NCBI RefSeq assembly: GCF_963678975.1 | Contig: NC_089276.1 | Location: 31,636,368 to 31,700,367 of the forward strand | Source of the DNA: Dysidea avara | Lineage: Eukaryota; Porifera; Demospongiae; Dictyoceratida; Dysideidae | Reading direction: 5' to 3' | DNA: 64,000 bases | In this document: positions 21,000 to 33,062 of the stretch, in pieces | How the letters are laid out: each line of letters opens with the position of its first letter | Position numbering within the stretch: position 1 is the first letter of the stretch | Program-made: the position numbers and the translations under genes | Notes under the pieces: generated by a model | The model's input: the letters and a program-made list of their open reading frames with translations, nothing else | Told to the model about the DNA's origin: nothing | The model's database searches: none

Positions 21000-22340
21000 C
21001 GATACATTATATATGATCCCTTGCTATAGAATTCAGCTGCTTAACAAGTCACACTGTATAGCTATAGTGCATTCAGTTATCTGATATATATTTATATAAG
21101 CAAACTATAGTTCAATTCAAACATAAAATACAATTACTGTAGTTATAGAATTTATATCTTTCATTCATTCAGCAATGCCAACCAAAGTTATGCAAAAGAT
21201 TATACTATGTAGCTTAATGTGTTCCATTTATCCACTGGTAGAATTAACACTGTTTTATCCTGAAATTTCTTTCTCTCCTCTGCCCCTCCCCTAGCAATGT
21301 CTCCTACATCCACCTTAATTCCTGTCAGAGTATAATAATGAGTGTTAGGCTAGGAGGGAGGCCAGACATAAGAATAATAAAACTGGTGTTGCTACTGTAC
21401 ATGTGCCTAAAATATTTTAGCTAATTGGCATTGCATGTGTACTACCGAACATAGGTAAAGCCAAGAAGGGCTTTACCCCCCCCCCCCCCCATCCTTTACA
21501 GAATTGTATGATTGACACTATAAGCTCACTCACAGTTATAAGGCGCAGAAATCCAATAGGCAAAGAGAAGACAATTATATGCACTTAGTATGTATTAAGA
21601 CAAAGTTTTGTGCCAAGATACCAGTAGAGAGCTTTCATTACTCTACTACAACAGTCACATCTAATAGGCCACAATTGTAGTGAATGAATTATGACAACAC
21701 TGCCTATTAATTTGTCTTAGTGTAATTTTTGCCATCAAACAGGTTTAATTTCACATACTTTTCAAATCATATACTTTGTTAAATAACTGCTATCAAAAAT
21801 GCTATGAAATTCAAACAAACATGTAGGAGGAAATTTTCAATGAAGTTATCTAAACTACTCCTCATTGCTGCAGTAAAGACAAGTAAAAGAAAGCCTTAAA
21901 GCCAGCCATGGGTCAGCTTTGAGGCTTAATTGCATTAACAAGTATCTATACTGAAGCTACAAAAAATGTGTGTGACCCTCAAAAAAAGTTAGGGCAAATA
22001 AAGTTGTGAAATCAATGGGTGGAATGGCTGCAATGATGTTAATGCCAGTCATTTTTCATGATCACACTCATAATTAAAGATGATTAGCATTAACATCATT
22101 ACAGCCATTTCTTAATCACCACCTTAAAAAGTTGGTTTCACAACTTTAGCAAGCTATATAGTTATATTTTTGTTAGCTCAGTATTAAGAGATCATCACAA
22201 AAATAGCCATACCATTTATTTCAGTTGCATAATTATTTCTATACAATAGCCTGACAACTTATGTAGCTAACTGACCAGCAATTGTTTGGTGTCCGATCAT
22301 TATTTCACACACTGTGACCAAGATGCTTGTAGTAGAACAG
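21000..22340. repeat. dispersed repeat scraps, no gene
   Basis: The stretch 21337-21420 is the reverse complement of 44735-44810. The stretch 22245-22330 matches 44868-44942 (CAGCAATTGTTTGGTGTCC) in direct orientation. A diverged copy of the hairpin-rich repeat (TTAACATCATTACAGCCATT) is at 21890-22160. A run of 14 C is at about 21477-21490. Confidence 0.5.
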
Positions 22341-23689
22341 TCTTTTAGGTTCTGCTGGACAGCGTAGGTATTTATTAAATAATTATACAATTAATGTTCA
22401 CCATCCCAAACATCCAAGGAAATACTCTAGAATAACCACACAATATAAATGGCTTTTCTCGTGTTTTATACGTAGTACTTTAGAATATTGCATGATTTCT
22501 GGGGGTGCACTTCTAACCTCAGCTTTAAACTTAAACTATACTGGATTATGTATGCTGTTTGTAAAAAGCATGCCATTTCAATTCAAGCATGGTAATAAAT
22601 TAATAATTCAAACATATAAAAATTCAAAACAGTTTCACAAAATCGTAATGATGAACAAAATACTTCAAAAAATAATTAAATTTCATTATAACAAGTTTGG
22701 ATATTGGATAAATACATCCTCTAGCTGTCTAACTATATATATATACTGCACATTCTATCACACTACAGGAGTCTTATGTGCTCACAAGCTTTAAGTTTAC
22801 TAACCAATTTCCTTCAGTGAAACGAGCTGTTTATTATATAATAATTGATACCATACAAGTTAAAGAACAGCCAACCCTCATCAGTACCAATTACCTCAAC
22901 CTTATACACACCAGTAATGTTGTTATGATGAAATGTCAAATGTACTAGTATTATACAATACAGTGAGTAGTTCCAGAGTGGTATAAGATCTATATGCCTT
23001 GCTCCCAAAGCACACATATTGGAGGATCCTCATTTACACTGTAGTAACCAGCTGTAAACAACTTTCTTTGGGAAAACATTTTCTTTAGTGTGGAATTAAT
23101 TTTTTTCCATTTACACCTACTCTAGCAGCACACAAATAAAATGTTACCAGCTTGGGAGAGTTCCTCACTAGAGGTGTTATACTTTCAGCTGTATGTATTA
23201 TTTACCATGCATGCATATGTATCGTGCAATGCATCTGTAAGAATATTCCATCCCCACTTCAGATCAGGGTCATAATCTATAGAGCTCTACGCATCGGCTC
23301 ACACGAAGTCATCAGATCTTTAGCTAGGTAAGGGTTTTAAAAGGCTCGAATTTCCCGCGCAAAAACATCACGCGGAGCGCTCGGCGTGGATGGAATGTTC
23401 AAACGAAAATGAAATCAACAGTACCCATCCCAGTCCTTTGACATTGAACCACTACACACTAGAATGATCACTCTTTTCATGGATACCAAGAAACGGGTTT
23501 TTAACAAGGAGAAATTCCCTCTAGATTTTTTATAAAGAACGGCTTCTTTCAGTTCAGTCTCGGCACCTTTCGTGCTTATTAATCACCCTCCTATAGCCTT
23601 CGAAAGCATTGCCAAAGATGCAATTTACTTCCATGGCAACCATGACTTCTCTCCACTGCCAGAACAATACTGTAAACACGCTATACAAA
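22341..23689. other. no gene recognised
   Basis: The ORF at 22492-22794 (100 codons) is AT-driven and has no domain. The stretch 23330-23640 has higher GC and CpG (CCCGCGC, CGCTCGGCG) and could be a promoter or first-exon region on either strand, but I cannot support an exon. Confidence 0.35.
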
Positions 23690-24320
23690 ATCGAGATATA
23701 CTCTAATAGAGCAGTCACCTATAACTACTCTAATAGAACATTCACTGGAAACATGTAGTTGGTTCTGTTACGGAATGTTTCCAAATCTGCCTGCATCTAT
23801 ACATACAATGAAGTGCATTGGTCTGTTTAAAGGGCTTCATTCATCTACTTGTATAGTTAATATGTATGGCAATACTTAATTCAGGTACACAATTTCCATT
23901 GAAAATGCTCTCAGATTCAATCTTAATTGTATTGTTCAAATTTCAAAATTTTCCACTTTCAACATTATTATTCTAACATGCACCTATTCAGTGTTGTGCA
24001 ATTGTGAGAGGGGTGCATCATGTGCTTGGTTGTCTATACCTACCCAAACTTTCCATTAGCAAAATGCTTCAGAGAGTCATACCTATAATCTAAAGGCAGT
24101 ATATAAAATATCTACAGGCAGAAAATATTATGAATTTTATGTGGACATATCTCCAAATTGCAGTATTTTAGCATCTATTTTTCAAAATATTCCTCGGGTG
24201 GGGGGGGGCTGTTTCCAGCATGCTTCACATGTTGGGAAGTGTGCTTCGCACACCTCTACCCAAGAGGTTAGTACTTTGAGTTAGCCCCCCCCCTTTTTAT
24301 AAATCCTAGATCCGCCCCGG
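23690..24320 (-). mobile_element. hAT-like element (5-bp TSD family), truncated
   Basis: Inverted relative to the full copies at 32201-33062 and 43842-44701. It keeps the end AAATCCTAGATCCGCCCC and the body, but is cut off at the internal 27-bp motif (23690-23717), losing about 230 bp and one terminus. Confidence 0.75.
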
Positions 24321-24446
24321 TAAGTTTCAATCATGCACTTGGCTTTTATAATATGTCCATCACTGATGGCTTCTGACGCCTTCACTTGCTCCATATCCCA
24401 TTTCCGATTTCCTAATTTCTCATTTTCCTCCTTTTAGTACCACCCA

Positions 24447-24582
24447 CAGCGATTCTAAGAGACCTTGCGCGACAACAAAACGTCACGTTCGACAATTATA
24501 GTTTTTAGATTTGATTGGACGAAATGTTGTGCACGTGATTTTGTTTGTTTTTGTTGTTGCGCAAGGTCTCTTAGAACCGCTG
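24447..24582. mobile_element. 136-bp foldback MITE
   Basis: Ends CAGCGATTCTAAGAGACC / GGTCTCTTAGAACCGCTG, with the inverted similarity running about 35 bp inwards through TTGCGC. A CAG...CTG end fits hAT-derived MITEs, but no clean 8-bp duplication was seen. Confidence 0.65.
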
Positions 24583-24883
24583 TATAGACCTTTTGGTTCT
24601 GATAGACTACTTAAGCTACATTGCTTGTAGGCGTGAGATTCAACACATTGGGCGTGAGAGCGTGAGATTGCACCTCAAATCGTGATAATCATGCTAGAGG
24701 CGTGACAGTTGAGAGGTATGAATTTAATTTCGTCAGGTCATGTGACAAAGGTATGCAGTAGGAGTTAGTTGAATTACCTTATTTGCCATGTTGGTTTGTA
24801 TACGTATATGTTAGTGTCTAGCATGTGATTGACCACACAGTTATTTTGTTGGTTGGACATAACAACACTATACACACATAGCG

Positions 24884-25245
24884 AAGGCTACTTCAACTAA
24901 ATCTAGTGGGTCAGTAGGTAGGTAAAAATAAAATCATAATAGATGGTAATAATTTTTTAAACTGTAGTTATGACAACGTGTGTAACTATGGTGTTTGATA
25001 ACAAACTACGTATTAGTTATGGTTAGTACATTTAAATGACCAAACATCCATCCATAACCTGCTTTACAACGTTTCTTCTAATAACCAAGCTTGCCCCATG
25101 CAGATATGGATGGCCAACAATACATCGATACTACAAACTCATGTGATCAAACATGTGATCTTTAAAAATGAACAAAAACATTTTATTAACAATTTTTTAT
25201 GGGTTAGTTGGGTCCGAGAAAAAAGAAATTTAGTTGAAGTGGCCT
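24884..25245. mobile_element. possible MITE
   Basis: An 18-bp inverted pair, AGGCTACTTCAACTAAAT and ATTTAGTTGAAGTGGCCT (one mismatch), encloses 326 bp of AT-rich DNA. No TSD was identified. Confidence 0.45.
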
Positions 25246-25249
25246 AAAC

Positions 25250-25896
25250 TCACGCAGATGCACGTACATGCATACTTTACACACTACTAGCTCCTCTTAC
25301 ACATCACTCAACCTTCTAAAAACAAGGTCATATCAGAACAGTTACTTCTCCAGAACTCATTGAAACTTCTGACTCTGATTATTTACATCACTTTTACAAT
25401 CACATTACTGCACTAGCTTGTAATTAGATAATATTGGTTTACATTGTAACTTGTTTCCTGAGCATACCAGCAGGGATGACTGCATGTTCAGTATAAATAT
25501 ATATAAATGAAGAAAGGGGTAAAAGGCGGACCAGTGATGTCATGCCAACTGTTCCCACCTGATTTACTGGCAGTAGTCATGGCACAACCCCATGGAAACC
25601 AGGTGATACATTGAAACAGTTGATACATTGAAACAATTTGACATTATGAAATTGCTAATCACAGTGACCACATGCAGACAGTCACATGCATTGACCAAGG
25701 TAAGTAGTGATATTTTTTGTATCGACTTTATAATTACCAGCTAAACACTGGAGGACAAACACAGAGGGCAGAACTTGTACATGGTGTCAGGTGTCAAGAT
25801 ATGTGAGATCTTGACGTTATCATGGGATATAGTCTTCATGTAATTGTGTGTGTCAGTCACACAGACACATGCATGGTCAACATCACTGGCTCTTTA
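25250..25896. other. no gene recognised
   Basis: No feature that I can support, apart from a direct repeat TGATACATTGAAACA near 25611-25640. Confidence 0.4.
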
Positions 25897-25904
25897 CATG
25901 TGGA

Positions 25905-26430
25905 GAGTGTTGGGCAAGTTACTTTTTAAAAGCAACTAGTTACATATTACATATTACTTGCAACTGAACTATTTAGTTACAGTTACATATTACCCATAAA
26001 ATAAAGTAACTATAATAATATTACATATTACATTACTTTGTGTCCACAGCCTTAATCTGTCATGTATGAAACTACCACCTTATCACGTGACATGATTGTG
26101 TTGTTGGACAATGTGAAAATCTTGGTTATATGTAAGAAGCTGGTGAATAAGCTGCATTCAGTAGGCTTCATTACTTCGTTGTGGCTAGACGTTACTCAGT
26201 GGATTACCTGTGACGAGATTAGTAACTTCGTTACTTGTAGTAATAACATTATGTAATATTACATTCGTTACAGTAAGTATATTACTTAAGTAACGCATTA
26301 CATTTGTAAGTAAAGTAACTTGAGTTATACTACCTGTTTTTATAGTGTATTTTGTTATATTACTTAGTTACTACAAAAGTAATAATATTATGTAAAACAT
26401 TACATAAGTAACGTGTTACTCCCAACACTG
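25905..26430. mobile_element. hAT MITE
   Basis: Ends AGTGTTGGGCAAGTTACT and GTGTTACTCCCAACACTG, interior rich in GTAAC/GTTAC. The 8 bp CATGTGGA is duplicated exactly at 25897-25904 and 26431-26438. It is the uninterrupted relative, in reverse orientation, of the hAT element at 51118-54590 and shows that element's empty site. Confidence 0.88.
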
Positions 26431-26439
26431 CATGTGGAT

Positions 26440-27120
26440 TATAAAGCCAAGGCTTCTCTCTCACATGTAACTAGGGATCTCATAAAATTCACAACTATAA
26501 TATTATTATTGAATCGGTGTATGAAGCAACAGAATTTTGTCATTTCAAATACTCTGCATGTAGCTGCTAAAGCAGGGCATGCACTTAATAGATTATAGTA
26601 TCGCTTCATGAGAGGAATGACACAGCCTACATGGGGATCTTCTATAATGACATTTGTGCCTTAAATAGTGGCAATTTTATCCTTACAATTGGTTAGTGCA
26701 TGTTTGTAATCCTTGTAGCTTTTGTGTAAATTAATTAATTCATTCATTGGTAAATTGTTCACTCTAAATACTGAAATATGAATGTCGTACAAAATTGCCA
26801 CAGGAACCATACAAAAATAAATGGTGATTTTGTATATAAAGAGAAACCTGCCTATGAACATAGCTTGATTAAAATCGTCACAAGACTTTTACAATCTATG
26901 CTACACACACACACAGACATAAAACACACAAACCACAAGATTACACAAACTGGAAAAGGCAAAAATGCAACAGCACACATGATAACTGTATAAAAATATA
27001 CCTAAACACAAATTAATTACAGTCAATCAATGTTCGTATCCATTTTGATGGCTGTACCATATGCATCCTACACACCAAGAGATCACCATTTTGTACAAGC
27101 CTTAAGTGCAACATCTGAAA
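26440..27120. other. no gene recognised
   Basis: Three short ORFs without domains. AT-rich. Confidence 0.4.
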
Positions 27121-27124
27121 ATTT

Positions 27125-27430
27125 TCTGTCCCATTATTATTATTATTTAATTAGCAATGTCCACCAGGGACAATGCATGACCTATTATATTTATTTAATT
27201 ACAGTGTTCTAAAATGTTTCAAGATCAATTTTCAATCAATCTCGTAGGGAGTTCCATTGAATGATTGCTCTGGGTAAGAAAAAATACTTGTATATACACC
27301 TTAACTAATGATTGTATAATTGAGCGCAATAGCATAAGGGGATGTTGAGCATGAGTGTGTGACACTGCATGCAGAGTTGGTAATGGTAAGCAGCAATTAG
27401 TAAATTCTTAACATTCTGAAAAGTAAGGTG
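27125..27430 (-). mobile_element. decayed LINE 3' end
   Basis: Matches the LINE at 42556-43190 in the same order: a (TTA)n tail, TTAATTAGCAATGTCCACCAGGGACAA-type 3' UTR, then GTTCCATTGAATGATTG with a diverged coding part. Too mutated to read. Confidence 0.6.
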
Positions 27431-27749
27431 ACTGCGGTTCTAACAATTGTTCTTCCATTTTATTAGTGTATGCATGGCAAGCATTGCAATACATCTGTAT
27501 AGAAATAATATTTATATTAGTAATCTCAGTGCCAATGAATGGGTTTCTAGTACCACTGCATACCAGACTTACATATATATTTTGTGCAGATACAGTAACT
27601 GTTTGAAACACTGAGTTTAGCAACAGTTAATTAAACACAATGCATGAGTTCACAATACAGCGATTGAAAACCAACTGCAATTAAATATAATGGAGCTGAC
27701 ACAGTAGCTAGTCACCTATAGCTATATTGCATGTCACTATAAAGAAGTG

Positions 27750-28529
27750 TTATGCACTTGCAGATGGTTCTGAAACAACACAGTTCAGTGGGCGTATTTT
27801 CATCTCTATCAGGATGAATGAAGTGTATCCCTTGGTCGGAGAATATGCCACAGGGGTATCCCAGTTTGGACTGATCCTGTAGCCTTTGTTAAACCACCAT
27901 CCATTGCCATCTACTGCAGCACCATTCCAGCTAGATAAATCATTGTCATTGTCAAAGGTACTGAATTTCATGCCATTATGGTAGGCAAAAACATCTTGGT
28001 CTGCAATACCAGTAAATCCACCTACAGTTAGGGGATATTCATCACCAGAATCTCCAACCGAAAAGGTTGTATAGTGATAGTAGGTCCACGTTTTATCTTG
28101 AAGTTGACAGTCAACTCTTAGTTCCCATTTCCCTGTATTCGTTAGGTAATTTAAAGCCTTTAAGCCAAACCAAAATTTGCTGCCATTTAGTGTTCCAAAA
28201 CCGTTTTCATATTCGACCCAATTTTTATTGAAGTATGGTGACAAAAATCCATCGATTACACCATTTCTCTGAATCACAGTCCATCCTCCACCTGCAGTAT
28301 CCATGTCACAATAGACCTCAGATGTGGTAAAATGATTCCCACAAACACTGTTCATTTGGTAAATACCAGAGGTAGCTTTACTCTCGGAGGTGAGATCACA
28401 ACAATTCTTGATTTTATTTGGACTACACTGGGTCTTGTACTGCATACAGTTATCAAGTAGTTGGTCTGCTTTACTACAATTCAAAAAAGAGATGACAATC
28501 GTCAGAATTAACCCAATTTTAGCATCCAT
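27750..28529 (-). CDS. secreted fibrinogen-related domain (ficolin-like) protein
   Basis: A 259-residue intronless protein. Residues 1-21 are a signal peptide (MDAKIGLILTIVISFLNCSK, cut near A21). A short Cys-rich neck follows. A fibrinogen C-terminal domain spans about residues 42-247: SGIYQM, VYCDMDTAGGGWTVIQRNG, GFGTLNGSKFWFGLKALNYL, WELRVD and KFSTFDNDND. Such proteins are extracellular lectins that bind acetylated sugars in innate recognition or adhesion; the ligand here is unknown. The calcium-site region DNDND is kept. The usual second disulfide is absent: NCA is NGA (residues 202-204) and the partner Cys after WW is Gly 216. There is no collagen stalk, so it is not a true ficolin. A TATAAA at 28670-28675 (- strand), about 140 bp upstream, is a possible promoter. 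Confidence 0.9.
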   Translation of the reverse strand: MDAKIGLILTIVISFLNCSKADQLLDNCMQYKTQCSPNKIKNCCDLTSESKATSGIYQMNSVCGNHFTTSEVYCDMDTAGGGWTVIQRNGVIDGFLSPYFNKNWVEYENGFGTLNGSKFWFGLKALNYLTNTGKWELRVDCQLQDKTWTYYHYTTFSVGDSGDEYPLTVGGFTGIADQDVFAYHNGMKFSTFDNDNDLSSWNGAAVDGNGWWFNKGYRISPNWDTPVAYSPTKGYTSFILIEMKIRPLNCVVSEPSASA

Positions 28530-28875
28530 ATAGCTAGCTAGTTTGTTGCTGAACTTTAATCCGTAAAACGCTATTGTAGATCAGATCAGTTGAGCTAGCT
28601 ACAATGCTACTCCAGCAGCACTCAGTGTAAAATAAATAAATATTGCTTATAGCTACGCTATAGATGCGTTTATAATGCAGCTAACTGCTTGATTACGAAA
28701 TACGCACTATATGCTTGCATGCATGCACATCTAACAACGTTGAGATCAAATTCTAATTGATTTCCTGTTTCTGGTCACCTGACCGACGCGCAAAGGTATA
28801 TGGCAACCAATCTCGTTATGTACGGACTTAGCTCAACCACAAAATGATGTAATACCGGGAACAAAATAATATCAC
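28530..28875 (-). promoter_or_regulatory. upstream region of the fibrinogen-domain gene
   Basis: 346 bp between the start codon and the tail of an inserted LINE. Contains a TATAAA on the - strand at 28670-28675. The upstream limit of any promoter may be set by the LINE. Confidence 0.3.
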
Positions 28876-28879
28876 GTGA

Positions 28880-30150
28880 CTATTATTATTTATTTATTAG
28901 CACTTTTTTGTTTTGGGAAGACTGCATCAGTAGAAAAACTACTGCTTTTCAGCAGTGCCCATACATAACATACAATATAATTACATACACATTAACATAC
29001 ATGCAAGTAAAAATTAGCTAAAATGAGATTTATATAAGTGTTTAAATGTTCCAAGAGTAGCTGCAGTGTAAATTGAGGCATTCATTGAGTTCCAAATCTG
29101 CGTTCCCTTATAGTAAAAACTATTCTTTCCATATGAAGTCCTGACTCTTGGTACAAAAAGGCGATGACTGTTTCTTCCAACATGGGAGGTAACGATTGTA
29201 GTGTACTGAAATGTTTCTCTCAGGTAAGCTGGTGAGAGCTGATGAAGAGTTCTATAAATAAGGATAGCAGTATGGAATCTTCTACGTTCAGCCAAAGTAT
29301 GGCACAAAAAACTTTGTGTAGCTGGGATCAACAAACAAAACTTAGAATGAATACGTTCAAACTTTTTAAAGTACTGTACAGATGAAGGTGACCACACAAC
29401 ATCACAATAGTCCAGTAAAGGAAGTACAAATAAAAGCACAATACAACTTGCCCAGCAGCTTGTTAGATCAGGGACACAAACGATAAAGACAGTGCAGCCT
29501 AGACTGCACTCTCTGATAAACATATTGAGTATGCTTCTGCCAAGTCAAATTTTCATCAATGTAAACTCCAAGATATTTAAGAAATGGTACTCGAGAAAGC
29601 TGTTTTCCGCTGATATTAATACACAAATCACTATCCCGTAATTTCTGTCGAGAGCCAATCAGCATTACATGAGATTTTCCCACACTAAGACTTAACTGGT
29701 TGGTCCGCAACCAAAAGTCAACAGAATCCATATCATTCTGCAAGCCACATTGTGCTGAGAGCAAGTCACCACTAGAGCAATGTAGCTCCATATCATCACA
29801 ATACATATTTAGTTGAGAGCCTTGAACAGTAGACGGTAGATCGTTAATATATATACTGAACAACAAAGGGCCCAAAATGGACCCCTGAGGCACACCAGCA
29901 TAAACCGTACCCCAGCTAGAAGCTGATCCCTGAAAACACACCCGCTGCCTACGCCTACGGCACGACAAATAACTAGCAAACCACACAAGAGAATCATCCA
30001 TTACTCCATAGCAAGCCAACTTTGACAGTAGAATGCACATGATTCACACAATCAAAGGCCTTAGACACATCCAAGAAGGCGGCAGCAGTAAATTTACTTT
30101 CATCAATGGCCTTGCGCCAACAGTCAGTGACATAGCTACATTAAAACATC
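28880..30150 (-). mobile_element. LINE, 5'-truncated, with YCDD reverse transcriptase
   Basis: Read on the - strand: the reverse-transcriptase palm starts at 30150 (AFLDVSKAFDCVNH), then VPQGSILGPLLFSIYINDLP, MYCDDMELH, LKYLGVYIDENLTW, and the C-terminal region to 29014 (WNSMNASIYTAATLGTFKHL). A frameshift lies just after the CVNH block (about 30040) and another around 29500. The catalytic box is YCDD instead of the usual YADD/FADD. The 3' UTR ends near 28880 in an (AATA)n-type tail. Confidence 0.85.
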
Positions 30151-30151
30151 C

Positions 30152-30457
30152 TGAGTAGAGTGTTGTGGGCGAAAAACACACTTTACAGTGATCAGCACTT
30201 TATTGTGATACCAGTAATGCGAGTGACCTTTTATCGATTCTAATGGACTCAGGAGTCATGGGGGAACTCACCCTCGAGCTTACTGTTTTTTCATGTTCCA
30301 GCATATCTATTGTACTTTAGCCGCTACTAATTAAGGTTGGCACACATGGTGCTGACGACTGCAGATAACTTCTCCCATTATGCCATTGTTACACAATTGC
30401 TAACAATCCTTAACTGGCTGACCCTTGCTGAATGTAGAGAAGAACAGAAAGCTATTA
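30152..30457. other. no gene recognised
   Basis: Nothing supported between the LINE and the next hAT-like element. Confidence 0.4.
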
Positions 30458-31075
30458 CAGGAGCGGATCCAGGGGAGGGGGGCTGAAGCCCCCCTTCATA
30501 TTTAGGCTTTACTTGATCAATATGCTGAGTATTACAATGAAATTTTTTCTTAGCATTATTATATAATTAATAATAATACAAATACTCCTAAACCCACCTT
30601 ATAAACATTTTTCCAAGGTATTATCAGTGGATTTATGTTAAAGGTTATGCAACAAGGACCAGGATCAGCATGGAAGTTGTACAAGATCGAGATACTCTAA
30701 TAGAGCAGTCACCTAACTACTCTATATCAATCAGTGGATGGTTCTGTTATGGAATTTTTCCAAAGCTATCTGTACCTATGCATACAATGAAGTCTGTTTA
30801 AAAGGTTTGATTCATCTACTTGTGTAGTTGTTATGGATGGCAATACTTAATTCAGGTACACAATTTCCATTGAAAATGCTCTCAGATTCAATCTTGTATC
30901 ATTCAAATTTCAAAATTTTCCAATTTCAACATTATTATTCTAACATGTACCTATCGTTGTGCAATTGCTGTGCATCATGTGCTTGACTGTCTGAACCTAG
31001 CTACACAAACCTTTCCATTAATAATTGCTGCAGAGAGCAATACCTACAAATCTGAAGGCATCATACAGTATATAA
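30458..31075 (-). mobile_element. hAT-like element (5-bp TSD family), truncated
   Basis: Starts CAGGAGCGGATCCAGGG, inverted relative to the full copies. It carries the 27-bp motif at 30685-30711 and stops where the hairpin-rich repeat (31076) begins, losing the other terminus. Confidence 0.75.
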
Positions 31076-31192
31076 AATCTAATCCAAAACAGCCAAGCTG
31101 TAAAAAAAGAGTGCGGACTCAGAAAGACTATGGTGAAAAAAGATGCGAAATCCAAGGTGGCGGCCAAGAAATGGCTGTGATGGTAGGTTAAT
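31076..31192. repeat. hairpin-rich dispersed repeat, one half
   Basis: Same module as at 14583-14697 (ATCTAATCCAAAACAGCC through GCCAAGAAATGGCTGTGATG), here in a single orientation and joined to two hairpins. Confidence 0.65.
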
Positions 31193-31211
31193 AGTTAAAA
31201 TTTTAATAACA

Positions 31212-31378
31212 ACAATTCAGGTGAATTTGGTGCCGCTTGGTCTTGACACAAAATTCACCTGAATTTTGTGCCAAGACCAAGTGGTGTAATTAACCTTAAC
31301 CATGATGATCCACAAAGTAGTTCTGCACATTGCTAGGATACTAGCAATGTGCAGAACTACCTTGTGGATCATCATTTT
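31212..31378. repeat. two adjacent hairpins
   Basis: The first pairs CAATTCAGGTGAATTTGGTG with the complement ending near 31265 and is related to the hairpin at 14931-14996. The second pairs ATGATGATCCACAAAGTAGT with ACTACCTTGTGGATCATCAT (31299-31373), arms of about 35 bp around a short loop. Confidence 0.7.
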
Positions 31379-31379
31379 A

Positions 31380-32200
31380 GTGCTGTCAGTTATTGCAGTA
31401 ATAATATAGTACACTAAAACACTCAATTAAACAACTACATTGTATTATGTAAAAAGTATATGCATTTCTGTGCTTACATATATTCAGCATTATTATTCAT
31501 CAATCTACATAAACTGCTCTATGGAACATTCAAAGATGTATTTTCATAAACAAGTATGAAGTTTGTATGTTAGGCAACAAGCATATAGGTGTCTATATGA
31601 TTCACAGTTTGCTGTAAGATAGACTCTCAATTACTATATGTATGTGGTAACAAGAGTACTTACGACTGGGACTAAAGTTCATCACTGCATTTACCAACAA
31701 AACAGACTAAGAGCATACAACAAATATAGCAATGAATTGGTAAACAACTTTGCTGTGTTTTCATGAAGTCTGGTATCTAAATGCTACACTGATTAATGTC
31801 CAATTAATTATAAATTCTAGACATTTGAACACCTTTACTGGAAGACTATATCATATGTAAATTTGTGTATTCATGGCTACAACACATAGATAAACTGGTA
31901 CTGAGTGTTTCATTGCTGATATTAGTTGCCGTTTGTTGGTCTTTCTCTATAGAGTTGTAAATGCTATAATTAAATGTATGGGCAAGTGAATACAATACAC
32001 TTAGTCATTAACTCCTTACAAGCCATGCATTCTGAGTATAGGTTATAAGCCACTGATATAATTATGGAGAAATAAATAAGGACAGGTTGTAGTATTTTGT
32101 ACATATGTTACTGTCTTAATGACAGCATTGATAATAATTTGTAGTAAGACAATCTTATTCAGCAGTCCAACAATCCTTAGTACGACTAAACATGTGGGAG
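31380..32200. other. no gene recognised
   Basis: AT-rich, no coding signal, no repeats matched. Confidence 0.4.
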
Positions 32201-33062
32201 CAGGGGCGGATCTAGGATTTATAAAAGGTGGGGGGGCTAACTCAAGGTACTAATCTCTTGGGTAGAGATGTGTGAAGACACTTCCCAGCATGCAAAGCAT
32301 GCTGGAACTAGGGGGTCTGGGGGCATGCTCCCCCAGGAAAAATTTTGAAAAATAGATGCTAAAATATTGCAATTTGGAGACATTTCCACATAAAATTCAT
32401 AATATTTTCTGCCTGTAGATATTTTATAAAGATCTACTGCCTTTAGATTGTAGGTATGGCTCTCTGAAGCATTTTGCTAATGGAAAAGTTTGGGTAGGTT
32501 ACAGACAACCAAGTACATGATGCACCCCTCTCACAATTGCACAACACTGCATGTTAGAATAACAATGTTGAAAGTGGAAAATTTTGAAATTTGAACAATA
32601 CAAGATTGAATCTCAGAGCATTTTCAATGGAAATTGTGTACCTGAATTAAATATTGCCATACATATTAACTACACAAGTAGATGAATGAAGCCCTTTAAA
32701 CAGACCAATGCACTTCATTGTATGCATAGGTGCAGGTAGATTTGGAAAAATTCCATAACATGTTTCCAGTGAATGTTCTATTAGAGTAGTTAGCTGACTG
32801 CTCTATTAGAGTATCTTGATCTTGTACACCTCCAATGCTGATTCGAGTCCTTGTTGCATAAACTTTAGCATAAATCCACTGATAATACCTTGGAAAGATG
32901 TTTATAAGGTGGTTTTATGAGTATTTGTATTATTAGTGATCATACAATTATGCTAAGACAAAATTTCATTATAATACTCAGCATATTGATCAAGTAAAGC
33001 CTAAATATGAAGAGGGAGGCTTCAGCCCCCAAAGCCCCCCCCCCTCCCTGGATCCGCCCCTG
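32201..33062 (+). mobile_element. hAT-like element, complete, 5-bp TSD
   Basis: Terminal inverted repeats CAGGGGCGGATCTAGG and CCTGGATCCGCCCCTG. GGGAG is duplicated at 32196-32200 and 33063-33067. The interior has a strong hairpin (GGGGGCATGCTCCCCC), then AT-rich DNA and the 27-bp motif at 32795-32821. No coding capacity. CAGGGGCGG ends are usual for hAT elements; the 5-bp TSD points to a hAT5-like group. Confidence 0.85.

Noticed and set aside
22492-22794. 100-codon ORF
   Set aside because: AT-rich composition, no domain, no signal peptide, no splice support.
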